Below, one piece after another: positions 1 to 7,936 of a DNA stretch of 59,879 bases. The notes beneath the pieces were generated by a model. It saw only the letters and a program-made list of their open reading frames with translations. It was not told the origin of the DNA and made no database searches. Origin of the DNA: an uncultured OM182 clade bacterium. GTDB taxonomy: Bacteria; Pseudomonadota; Gammaproteobacteria; Pseudomonadales; Azotimanducaceae. The first letter of the stretch is position 1; each line of letters begins with the position of its first letter. The stretch is taken from positions 1 to 59,879 of the forward strand of contig CAJJAA010000040.1 in the NCBI GenBank assembly GCA_905182025.1, written 5' to 3'. The translations under genes were made by a program, and so were the position numbers.

Positions 1-537
1 GAAGATGAACCTACCAACAAAAAGAAGATAGCAACACCAGCTAGACCGAGAGGCAGAGCGCAGTTCAGCTCACGCGATTTATCTGGGCAAAAAGCTGAAG
101 CGCTTCCTGATATTCAAACGGCCAGCCAGGCTGCACAGACACCAGAGGAAATCCATCGTAAACTCGAAAGCAGTCGTGCGACGTCGTCAGTCACATCAAC
201 TTTCGAAGCGAAGGATTTATCCCATGCGATGCCAACCCCTAAACCCATAGCGGAATCAAAACAAATAATCGAAAAGGACACGAGCCACGGCGAGATCGCC
301 CGCACGCCCGAAGCCATTCGTCAGAAACTCGCGGAACGCCAGCAGACATCGAGTGGCAAAGCATCCTTTATTTCAAAAGATATTGAACCCGAAGTGCCTC
401 ACGAGCCCTTCCAAAAACCCAAAGAACCCCAAGAACCCAAAGAACCCAAAGAACCAAAACCACCGGCGCCGAGACCCACTGGCAAAGCTGTTTTCGAATC
501 ACGCGAACTCAGTAAACCCGATCCTCGAAAAAAATAG
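1..537 (+). CDS. C-terminal part of a modular low-complexity protein (5' end outside window)
   Basis: The reading frame is open from the first base and stops at 537, so at least 178 residues of a longer protein are present. I recognise no enzyme domain. Two short motifs alternate: a phenylalanine motif F-x-(S/A)-(R/K)-(D/E)-(L/I), seen four times (near residues 22, 69, 119, 162), and a helix motif TP-E-x-I-x-x-KL followed by a Thr-Ser-Ser linker, seen twice. A run of Lys-Glu-Pro triplets lies before the last copy. Composition is charged and Pro-rich, suggesting a mostly disordered tail with repeated interaction motifs. An ATG at 229 is internal. It converges on the M32 peptidase gene with 21 bases between the stops. 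The function is unknown. Confidence 0.7.
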   Translation, partial: EDEPTNKKKIATPARPRGRAQFSSRDLSGQKAEALPDIQTASQAAQTPEEIHRKLESSRATSSVTSTFEAKDLSHAMPTPKPIAESKQIIEKDTSHGEIARTPEAIRQKLAERQQTSSGKASFISKDIEPEVPHEPFQKPKEPQEPKEPKEPKPPAPRPTGKAVFESRELSKPDPRKK

Positions 538-558
538 AAGGTCGCAACAACTGAACGA

Positions 559-2058
559 TTACCTGTTCAATAGGTAACGCTCTTTAAGGTGATTTTTAAA
601 ATAGCTCGCGTTGATTGTTTCACCCGTCGCTTGCATCATCAGATCGTTATAACTTAAAAATTTGCCCTTGCTGTGGACGTTCTCTCGCAACCAAAACAGT
701 AGGTTTTCAAAGTTACCCTGACCAAGCTCACCGGCAAGCCCTTTGAAGGATTCTCTTGCAGAAGAAAACAACTGCGCAGCGGTCATGGCACCCAAGGTGT
801 AGGTCGGAAAATAGCCAAACAACCCTGCCGGCCAATGAACATCCTGTAACAAGCCATCGGTATAGTTATTTTCAGTTGCGACGCCAAGATAACGGGTCAT
901 TTTTTCATGCCAAAGCGCAGGCAGGTCCGATACTTCAATCTTGCCTTCAATCAGGTCTTTCTCTATTTCGTAACGCAAAATGACATGCAGTGGATAGGTC
1001 ACTTCATCAGCATCGACCCGAATGAATCCCTTTTCAACCCGTGTATAGAGTTTGTAAATATTGTCAGCAGACCAGGCAGGATCATTCGTTTCAGTGCCCA
1101 AGAAAGATCTCTGCGCCAGCGGCGTCATGAAATTCATGAACTCCTTCGTTCGACAGGCTTGCATCTCCATAAGCAAGGACTGGCTCTCATGGGTGCCAGC
1201 GCTCAGTGCGTTCCCGACAGGTTGTGATGTCCAATCTTTAGGAAGTCCCTGCTCGTACATGGCATGTCCGGTTTCGTGAATCACCGCCATAATCGCCGAT
1301 ACAAAACTCTCCGTGTCGTATCGGGTTGTGATTCGAACATCTTCCGGCACGCCACCACAGAACGGATGGTGACTTACATCAAGACGCCCGTGTTCAAAGT
1401 CGAATCCAAGCGAACCCATAATCTGCATACCAAGCGCTCGTTGCTTCTCAATCGAGAAGTCACCCGTCACCGGCAGCAGGGTTTCCTGAGCTTGAGACCC
1501 AAGCACTTGGTCAAGGAATGGTGGCAGGAAAGACTTTAGATCTGCAAAGACTTCATCTAATTGGGCTGATCGAACATCAGGCTCATAGGTATCCAGCAAA
1601 GCATCGTATAAACCTAAATCACTCGCACTTGATCTGACTTCAGCCTCTCGCCTACTCAGATTTACAACTTCAGCAAGTAACGGTTTCATTGTATTCCAGT
1701 CATTGGCTGCCCGACATTCACGCCATGCCTGCTCTGACTTGGAGGTTGCCAGTTGCTGCGCTTCAACCAAATCCGAGGGCATGCATGTGGCCTCACGGTA
1801 AACCCGACCAATTTCACGCAAATTAGCTGATTGCCAAGCACTCAAACGCGCTTGTGCAGCCTCTGCAATCCAATCACCTACTTGAGTCTGCGTGACCATC
1901 TCGTGCATTAAAACGCTTAACGTGGCCATGGCTTGACCTCGCGCCTGCCCACCTCCGACGGGCATCATTGACGCCTCATCCCAACTCGCTATGGCACTCA
2001 CATGGGCTAGGTCATTAATTTTTTTGAAATGTGTCTCCAATGAAGCGTAGGCGCTCAT
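559..2058 (-). CDS. M32 family metallo-carboxypeptidase
   Basis: A 499-residue protein, the usual length for the carboxypeptidase Taq (M32) family of cytosolic zinc enzymes that remove C-terminal residues from peptides. Visible family marks are the zinc motif HETGH at 261-265, the upstream HPF and DVRITTRY motifs (about 231-247), and the downstream HESQS motif that supplies the third zinc ligand. The start is an ATG. It lies 67 bases downstream of the histidine phosphatase gene on the same strand and may be co-transcribed with it. It probably works in general peptide turnover. Confidence 0.93.
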   Translation of the reverse strand: MSAYASLETHFKKINDLAHVSAIASWDEASMMPVGGGQARGQAMATLSVLMHEMVTQTQVGDWIAEAAQARLSAWQSANLREIGRVYREATCMPSDLVEAQQLATSKSEQAWRECRAANDWNTMKPLLAEVVNLSRREAEVRSSASDLGLYDALLDTYEPDVRSAQLDEVFADLKSFLPPFLDQVLGSQAQETLLPVTGDFSIEKQRALGMQIMGSLGFDFEHGRLDVSHHPFCGGVPEDVRITTRYDTESFVSAIMAVIHETGHAMYEQGLPKDWTSQPVGNALSAGTHESQSLLMEMQACRTKEFMNFMTPLAQRSFLGTETNDPAWSADNIYKLYTRVEKGFIRVDADEVTYPLHVILRYEIEKDLIEGKIEVSDLPALWHEKMTRYLGVATENNYTDGLLQDVHWPAGLFGYFPTYTLGAMTAAQLFSSARESFKGLAGELGQGNFENLLFWLRENVHSKGKFLSYNDLMMQATGETINASYFKNHLKERYLLNR

Positions 2059-2125
2059 CGCGATATTCTCTAAATAAGTGATTGTTTTGCTCAGCTAACC
2101 AAGCAATTGGAAATAGCCAAAACAG

Positions 2126-2809
2126 CTAAGTTGGCATCGCGACTTGTTCAACATCATTGAGATGCGATGAGTCATTAAATCGACGCACCATCATTTTGCC
2201 GTTCAAAATGATGACCTGACTAATAGAACCATTGTCACAACCGTTGAACGCAAACGGCCTCGCGCCTGAAGCTTCAGCCAATATGTGGCCAACAATACCG
2301 CCATGCACAACGGCCACGATCAATTGGTCTTGATGTTTTGCCGCAATTCGAGCCAATGCAGGCTGAACCCGCCCTCTTAGCGCATCGTGGGACTCTGCAC
2401 CGGGTATCGCGTCCCAGCGTTGCTCTTCTTGCATTTGAACAAACACCGGGTCATTTTCATGCGCCTTAATTCGAAATATACCGCCTTCCCAATCGCCCAG
2501 ATGGACTTCACGAAGATCAGGTTCGACAAACGGCACAAGCCCCAAGTGCCGACATAACGGCGCTGCTGTTTCGTGAGTACGACGCAGGCTCGTCACATAG
2601 ACCGCATCAATCGCTTGATGCCGTAGTCTCTCGCCCACCTGTTCTGCCTGCAAACGGCCAGCCTCAGCCAACTCCGGGTCACCTTGTCCGTCGACCAACG
2701 GGAACGGATCACCTGGAACCGCAGCGCGACTTTCGCCATGCCTTACCAATAATATTTCTGTTGCGCCCGGTGGTCGGGTGAATTTCTGCTGTCGGTATTC
2801 TTTAGCCAT
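2126..2809 (-). CDS. Histidine phosphatase family protein (phosphoglycerate-mutase-like)
   Basis: The protein carries the phosphohistidine motif LVRHGES close to its N-terminus and the second catalytic His in AVVHGGIVGH near the end, with a Glu in the HLGDWEGG stretch between them. These define the branch 1 histidine phosphatase fold, whose members remove phosphate from sugars, nucleotides or proteins; the substrate cannot be told here. I place the start at the ATG at 2809 (MAKEYRQQ) because the reading frame upstream to 2926 is basic and unlike the family N-terminus; an upstream start is not excluded. It is transcribed away from the acyl-CoA carboxylase gene. Confidence 0.85.
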   Translation of the reverse strand: MAKEYRQQKFTRPPGATEILLVRHGESRAAVPGDPFPLVDGQGDPELAEAGRLQAEQVGERLRHQAIDAVYVTSLRRTHETAAPLCRHLGLVPFVEPDLREVHLGDWEGGIFRIKAHENDPVFVQMQEEQRWDAIPGAESHDALRGRVQPALARIAAKHQDQLIVAVVHGGIVGHILAEASGARPFAFNGCDNGSISQVIILNGKMMVRRFNDSSHLNDVEQVAMPT

Positions 2810-2991
2810 GCCGAAGACAAACCTCGTTGTAATACTTTTTAAAGATCGTCGAATATTATCAGAATCGCTTCCATGGAGTCGTTTATTCATTTGCCTATTC
2901 ACGAGGCTATTGTTGCGACTATTCATTTTGCTTCGGCTTTGTGTTTCGTTGCATAAGTAGTTTACGATCTACCCACGGAGGAATACGATTT

Positions 2992-4542
2992 ATGAGCTGG
3001 ACACAAGAAATAGAAGAATTAGCGCAACGCAGTAAATTGGCCGAACAAATGGGGGGCATCGACAAGGTTGCTCGTCAGCATGAATTCGGCAAGCTCACAG
3101 TTAGGGAGCGCGTTGAAAAAATATCCGATGCTGACTCCTTTCACGAGATAGGCAAACTAGCAGGCGTTGCTCGGTACGACGACGACGGTAATTTAATTGA
3201 ATTCACACCAGCCAATTTGGTTTTTGGCACAGCAGAAATAGATGGACGTCCCGTCATGATTTCCGGTGATGACTTTACAGTGAGAGGTGGCAGCGCTGAT
3301 GCATCCATCGCGGGCAAACGTGCTCAAGCAGAAGGTCTCGCACATGAACTTCGCTTGCCGCATATTCGGCTAGTCGACGGCATGGGTGGCGGCGGCAGCG
3401 TAAAGACAATTGAAACATCAGGACGGACGTATATCCCCGGTGTCGCAGGTTGGGAGGTCATCGTTGGCCACCTTGGGATCGCCCCCTCCGTGTCACTCGC
3501 ACTCGGTTCAGTCGCTGGCATTGGTGCAGCTCGGGTTTCAACATCTCACTATTCCGTTATTGTTAAAGATACTGCTCAGATGATGATCGCAGGACCGGCA
3601 CTGGTCGACTGGGCCAGCCTTGGGGATGTGAGTAAGGAAGAGTTGGGCGCAAGTAAAATTCACACGCGCAACGGCGCCATCGACGATGAAGCCTCGTCAG
3701 AAGTCGAGGCGATGGAAATGGCGAGAAAGTTTCTGTCCTACTTGCCAACCAGTGTTGATGAGCTACCACCCATTATTGAATGTAACGACCCGACAGATCG
3801 ACGCGATGAATCCCTACTCAATATCGTGCCAAAAGACGCCCGTAAGGTTTACAAGATGCGTCCGGTTATTAATACCGTCGTTGACGAAGGTTCCTTTTTC
3901 GAGATTGGCAGGAAATGGGGTAAATCGATTATCTGTGGTTTCGCTCGACTCGACGGCATCCCTGTCGCTGTTTTTGCGGAAGACCCTATGGTCTATGGCG
4001 GTGCGTGGACCGCTGATGCTTGTCGCAAGCTAATTCGACATTGTGATCTCGCCTCGACTTTCAATCTGCCACTCATACATCTCGTTGATTGCCCCGGCTT
4101 TCTCATCGGCAAACAGTCGGAAGAAAACGCGACAATTCGCGTTGGCTCAACGGCACTAGCGGCCTTAGGACAAACAACCGTACCTTTTTGCAGCGTCGTG
4201 ATTCGTAAAGCCTTTGGCGTAGCGGGCGCAGCAAATAAAAAACCTGGCGTTCAACACTTTCGATTTTCTTGGCCATCGGGCGATTGGGGCTCCCTGCCGA
4301 TCGAGGGCGGTATTGAAGTCGCATACAAAGCCGAACTCGCTGAAGTTGATGACTACGATGAACACTTGGCGACGATAAAAGAGCGACTAAACCGGTTACG
4401 TTCACCGTTCCGTTCTGCCGAGTTTTTTGAAATCGAAGAAATCATTGACCCGAGAGACACACGGAAAAACCTGTGCAGATGGGCTAAACTTGCGCAGCGA
4501 ACTCTGGTCCCTGGCGGGGCATCTTTCAGCTACCGACCTTGA
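2992..4542 (+). CDS. Acyl-CoA carboxylase, carboxyltransferase (beta) subunit
   Basis: A 516-residue carboxyltransferase of the propionyl-/methylcrotonyl-type acyl-CoA carboxylase family. It moves the carboxyl group from carboxybiotin to an acyl-CoA. Two crotonase-like halves are visible: the N-terminal half with GGGGSVKTIE and acyl-CoA-binding Gly-rich turns, and the C-terminal half with FAEDPMVYGG and CPGFLIGKQSE. The ATG at 2992 follows a clear GGAGG; the frame is open upstream to 2941 but that stretch looks non-coding. No biotin carboxylase or biotin carrier gene is in the window, so the alpha subunit must be elsewhere, and the substrate is undetermined. Confidence 0.88.
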   Translation: MSWTQEIEELAQRSKLAEQMGGIDKVARQHEFGKLTVRERVEKISDADSFHEIGKLAGVARYDDDGNLIEFTPANLVFGTAEIDGRPVMISGDDFTVRGGSADASIAGKRAQAEGLAHELRLPHIRLVDGMGGGGSVKTIETSGRTYIPGVAGWEVIVGHLGIAPSVSLALGSVAGIGAARVSTSHYSVIVKDTAQMMIAGPALVDWASLGDVSKEELGASKIHTRNGAIDDEASSEVEAMEMARKFLSYLPTSVDELPPIIECNDPTDRRDESLLNIVPKDARKVYKMRPVINTVVDEGSFFEIGRKWGKSIICGFARLDGIPVAVFAEDPMVYGGAWTADACRKLIRHCDLASTFNLPLIHLVDCPGFLIGKQSEENATIRVGSTALAALGQTTVPFCSVVIRKAFGVAGAANKKPGVQHFRFSWPSGDWGSLPIEGGIEVAYKAELAEVDDYDEHLATIKERLNRLRSPFRSAEFFEIEEIIDPRDTRKNLCRWAKLAQRTLVPGGASFSYRP

Positions 4543-4554
4543 AGGAAAATTCCT

Positions 4555-4911
4555 ATGCAAAGCGCATTTAGATCGAAATCAAACGCAAGTGGTTTTACGC
4601 TATCGAGAATCGTTAAGTTCATCAGCATACTGATTGCAGGCGTTACAGCGACCCTTGCCATGAACACAGCTAGCGCCGATCAGTATACCTGTCAGCAAGG
4701 CTCAATCACGCGCGTCATTGCCGTAGAACACGAACCGAATCAACCTCTACCCTGCAGTGTTAGATACGAGAAGCCTGACGAGGGTAATGCAGTTTCGTTC
4801 CCTTGGCACGCGAACAACACGGCGGGGTTCTGTGAAGAAAAAGCCGACTACCTCGCTGAAAAACTCTCCCTCAGTGGGTGGGCATGCGAGAAGAAGAAGA
4901 GTCACAAGTAA
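4555..4911 (+). CDS. Small exported cysteine-containing protein
   Basis: A 118-residue protein with a basic N-terminus, a hydrophobic segment (about residues 19-36) and a likely signal peptidase I site after ASA at about 41. The mature part of about 77 residues has four cysteines, compatible with two disulfides in the periplasm. The ATG follows AAGGAAAA by a normal spacing, 12 bases after the carboxylase gene, so the two are probably co-transcribed. I recognise no domain and cannot assign a function. Confidence 0.7.
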   Translation: MQSAFRSKSNASGFTLSRIVKFISILIAGVTATLAMNTASADQYTCQQGSITRVIAVEHEPNQPLPCSVRYEKPDEGNAVSFPWHANNTAGFCEEKADYLAEKLSLSGWACEKKKSHK

Positions 4912-4934
4912 AGCAGTAAAAAACTTTACTTTTA
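4906..4934 (+). terminator. Weak AT-rich hairpin after the small exported protein gene
   Basis: AAGTAAAG (4906-4913) pairs with CTTTACTT (4924-4931), followed by TTAAA. The stem overlaps the stop codon. It has few GC pairs and no strong U-run, so termination is only possible. Confidence 0.3.
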
Positions 4935-4958
4935 AAGAGACCAGCTTGTTTGTCCGTG

Positions 4959-5024
4959 GTTGTTGGCGGGTAGTTGTTGGCGGATAATTGTTGGCGGGTA
5001 GTTGTTGGCCGGAAATTGTTAATT
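4959..5024. repeat. 14-bp tandem repeat, about four and a half copies
   Basis: Units with consensus GTTGTTGGCGGGTA start at 4959, 4973, 4987 and 5001, with a decayed fifth copy from 5015. It fills most of the space between the small exported protein gene and the M20 peptidase gene, ending about 40 bases before the peptidase start. It has no coding sense. Confidence 0.85.
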
Positions 5025-5067
5025 CTGGCTGCGACGAATAAATGAAAAATGAAGTAACGGAACATCA

Positions 5068-6480
5068 ATGGCTCTAGATATACCGAGTGCAAAGCAGTGG
5101 ATTGAAACCTTTTGGCAACAAGAGGTAATGGACAGCCTCGCCGAATACGTTCGCATTCCCAATAAGTCTCCGCACTTCGATCCAGACTGGGAAGCTAACG
5201 GCTATATGGAACAAGCTGTGCAACACATGGCTGATTGGGTGAACGCACACGCACTGCCGGGTATGCAACTAAAGATTCACCGCTTGCCCCATCGAACACC
5301 AACAATCTTGATTGAAATACCGGGCGATATCGACGACACGGTATTACTTTACGGCCATCTTGATAAGCAACCTGAGTTCGTCGGTTGGCACGAAGGACTG
5401 TCTCCTTGGGAGCCTGTCATCAAAGACGACAAGCTTTACGGCCGAGGCGGTGCTGATGATGGATATGCAATCTATTCCTCAATCGCCGCCATACAATTAC
5501 TACAGGAACAAAAAATTGCCCACCCTACAGCGTTCATCCTAATCGAGGCATCTGAAGAAAGTGGTAGTACAGACCTACCCCACTATATGAACGAGTTAGA
5601 GATCATTATCGGCAGCCCAAGTTTAGTCATTGCTCTCGATTCCACAGCCGGGAACTATGACCAGATGTGGGTAACGACATCCTTAAGGGGAATAATGCTG
5701 GCGAACCTAAAAGTACAGGTACTTGAAGAAGGCGCACATTCAGGCATGGCTGGCGGCATTGTTAGCTCCAGTTTTAGAGTGCTCAGAAGCTTGTTATCAA
5801 GAATAGAAAACGAAGATACGGGCGAGATAAAACCCGACTTCCTACAGGCCCAAATCCCTCCGGTAAGAAGAAAAGAAGCAGAATATGCCGGCCAAGTATT
5901 AGGGAACGACTTCAACACGATGTTCACCTTCGCCGGTGATGGCAAACCTTTGACGCAGGATCCGACGGAGCTCGTACTTAACAATACTTGGCGAGCGAGT
6001 TTAGCGATCACCGGTGCAGATGGTTTGCCGAGTCCTGAGGAAGCGGGCAATGTGCTTCGCCCATACACAACCGCAAAGCTTTCTCTTCGAATCCCACCTA
6101 CGGCTGATCCAGATGTCGTAGCAGCAGGAATGAGAAGGCTCATCGAAGAAAACCCGCCAAATGGCGCCAAGGTTGATTTCGATTTTGAACACCCAAGCCC
6201 AGGTTGGCACGCCCCACTTTCTTCAGATTTATTGCAAGAAGCAATGGACCACGCGTCCGAGGATTGGTTTGGGCTTCCATCCGTTTCAATTGGTTGTGGT
6301 GGCAGCATCCCCTTTATGGAGTTTCTCGCGAACAAATACCCACAGGCTGAGTTCGTCGTAACCGGGGTACTCGGCCCTCATTCGAACGCACACGGGCCAA
6401 ACGAATTTCTTCATCTGCCGACGGTAAAAAAGATAACCGGATGTGTCGCTTCTATTATCGAGAAGTGGGCAGATCGCTAA
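5068..6480 (+). CDS. M20 family metallopeptidase (dipeptidase-like)
   Basis: A 470-residue M20/M25/M40 family amino-acyl hydrolase with two zinc ions. Visible motifs are YGHLDKQPE (first His and Asp), GRGGADDGYAIY (bridging Asp), EASEESGS (catalytic Glu-Glu) and the C-terminal GPHSNAHGPNE with the last His ligand. The central lid domain begins around the AHSGMAGG stretch. The length and motifs fit cytosolic dipeptidases of the CNDP/DapE-like branch. The ATG follows ACGGAA by six bases. It converges with the CinA-like gene, 33 bases apart. Confidence 0.92.
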   Translation: MALDIPSAKQWIETFWQQEVMDSLAEYVRIPNKSPHFDPDWEANGYMEQAVQHMADWVNAHALPGMQLKIHRLPHRTPTILIEIPGDIDDTVLLYGHLDKQPEFVGWHEGLSPWEPVIKDDKLYGRGGADDGYAIYSSIAAIQLLQEQKIAHPTAFILIEASEESGSTDLPHYMNELEIIIGSPSLVIALDSTAGNYDQMWVTTSLRGIMLANLKVQVLEEGAHSGMAGGIVSSSFRVLRSLLSRIENEDTGEIKPDFLQAQIPPVRRKEAEYAGQVLGNDFNTMFTFAGDGKPLTQDPTELVLNNTWRASLAITGADGLPSPEEAGNVLRPYTTAKLSLRIPPTADPDVVAAGMRRLIEENPPNGAKVDFDFEHPSPGWHAPLSSDLLQEAMDHASEDWFGLPSVSIGCGGSIPFMEFLANKYPQAEFVVTGVLGPHSNAHGPNEFLHLPTVKKITGCVASIIEKWADR

Positions 6481-6513
6481 TCGCGATCGGCGCGGTAACC
6501 CAGTCGATGTTTA

Positions 6514-7278
6514 CTATTCTTTAATGGGCTCTACATCAAAGCTATGAATCATTGCACGAATTTTTTCAATCATCTCTTCAAGTTCAACTTCGTCAGTGCC
6601 TCGAACAACAAGGTTAGTGCCATAGCCATCTTCTCGATAGAAGGGGTAGCTACCGAGATCGACATCCGGATGCTGGTCCTGAATCTTACCTAATTGCTTT
6701 GCAACCTGACTCTCGCCTAAATAGGCACCGATAGTTCGCGAACGAACCGGTGCACCACCAGGGATTCTCGTGTTATCGAGTGAGTCGGTCATCGCCTGCA
6801 TCACCATGGGCACGCCGGCCATGACAAACACATTACCTATTTGAAATCCCTGTGGCCCACCTGTTGAATTGTCTATCAGCACAGCACCTTTAGGTGCTCG
6901 CGCCATTAACAAGCGCGACTCCATTATCTCCGGCGGCGCTTCTCTTCGTTTAATCACTTCAACAATATCAGGATGCAATTCAAGCTCTGTGTCGAATGCT
7001 TTTGCCATGCAAGCAGCAGTAATATCGTCATGGGTTGGGCCTATGCCGCCGGTCGTAAACACATAATCAAATTTGGCACGACATTCATTAACGGTCTCAA
7101 CAATGACCGATTCAACATCGGGAATCACCCTTGCCTCCTGCATCCGCACACCGAGCTCATTCAATGCTTTAGCGAGATAGTTCAAATTTGTGTCTTGAGT
7201 TCGCCCCGAAAGAATTTCGTTGCCGATGATGATCATGCAACCCGTGACAACCTTCGCGCTAGTTTTTGTTGAACCCAT
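6514..7278 (-). CDS. CinA-like competence/damage-inducible protein A (MoCF-binding-like domain only)
   Basis: A 254-residue protein with the molybdopterin-binding-like fold of the CinA N-terminal domain. Visible motifs are IIIGNEILSGRTQDTN at residues 17-32 and TTGGIGPTHDD. The C-terminal NMN deamidase domain found in full CinA/PncC fusions is absent, so this is the short COG1058-type form, linked in the family to ADP-ribose or nicotinamide-nucleotide pyrophosphatase activity. The start is an ATG with a weak AGG upstream. It stands alone, followed upstream by a long non-coding stretch. Confidence 0.85.
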   Translation of the reverse strand: MGSTKTSAKVVTGCMIIIGNEILSGRTQDTNLNYLAKALNELGVRMQEARVIPDVESVIVETVNECRAKFDYVFTTGGIGPTHDDITAACMAKAFDTELELHPDIVEVIKRREAPPEIMESRLLMARAPKGAVLIDNSTGGPQGFQIGNVFVMAGVPMVMQAMTDSLDNTRIPGGAPVRSRTIGAYLGESQVAKQLGKIQDQHPDVDLGSYPFYREDGYGTNLVVRGTDEVELEEMIEKIRAMIHSFDVEPIKE

Positions 7279-7936
7279 ATTTATACCTATTCTCTCTAAT
7301 CGAATACTTAACTGGAACTGTTACGGAAAACTTGTTCATTTAGATTTGTGAGCCGCAAGCCTAACGTTACTCGGCATTAAATACCAAGGGCGTAACAAAC
7401 ATTATCCCGAACAGATAGCAGGCAGCGGACTTACCAGAGATTGTCATACCGAAACCGACCAGATCACTCATATCAACCTATAGGGGTCATTGAGACACTG
7501 CAGGTCCGGCTGTAAGTCCTTGCGACATGCACAGTCGGCGCCTGCAGGATACGGACCTATTGGAACTGCCGGTCTGCCCTGCGCATAAATGATCGGCCAA
7601 AATAACCGAATGTGAAGACGACGGGTCCTGAATGGCGATCAACAATGTTGTCCTATGATGGACAATATAGTTTCGCACGGCGCAATCCAGTGTCTAACGC
7701 CGCAGCGCAGTGCGCTAGCGCCATCAGCTCTGTTTCAGCGACTGTCGCGATAAAAACTCACCTGCAAAGATTGACTTAGTGATACTGTATATCTTTACCT
7801 CGTCAAACAAGTTTGCTGCTACTTTGGTCGGATCCGCTTGAACCGATTCGGCCATAGGCTACTCTGCAAATACCGTGCAGATTAGCCGAGAAATCCTACG
7901 ACACGACCATTAATACAAGGGAAATCACAACAAAAG
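7279..7936. other. Non-coding interval between the cinA-like gene and uvrA
   Basis: About 660 bases with no ORF that I can defend; the only short frames lack any family likeness. It holds an imperfect inverted repeat at 7498-7547 whose two arms each contain CTGCAGG, a perfect GCGCTAGCGC palindrome near 7712, and a LexA-like half site near 7783. It presumably contains two divergent promoters. A small RNA is possible but unproven. Confidence 0.5.
7783..7802 (+). promoter_or_regulatory. Candidate LexA (SOS) operator upstream of uvrA
   Basis: TACTGTATAT matches the left half of the gammaproteobacterial LexA box exactly; the right half is ACCT where ACAG is expected, so the CTGT-N8-ACAG pattern is only partly met. 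It lies about 135 bases before the uvrA start. E. coli uvrA is SOS-regulated, which makes the position sensible, but the right half is weak. Confidence 0.35.

Noticed and set aside
4959-5024. CRISPR array
   Set aside because: The 14-bp units are head to tail with no spacers; the same holds for the other tandem repeats in the window.
5655-6335. 226-codon ORF opposite the M20 peptidase gene
   Set aside because: Lies wholly inside a well-supported gene on the other strand; composition is Ser/Leu-rich noise.
7487-7678. 63-codon ORF in the non-coding region before uvrA
   Set aside because: No start signal, no family likeness, and it crosses the inverted repeat.
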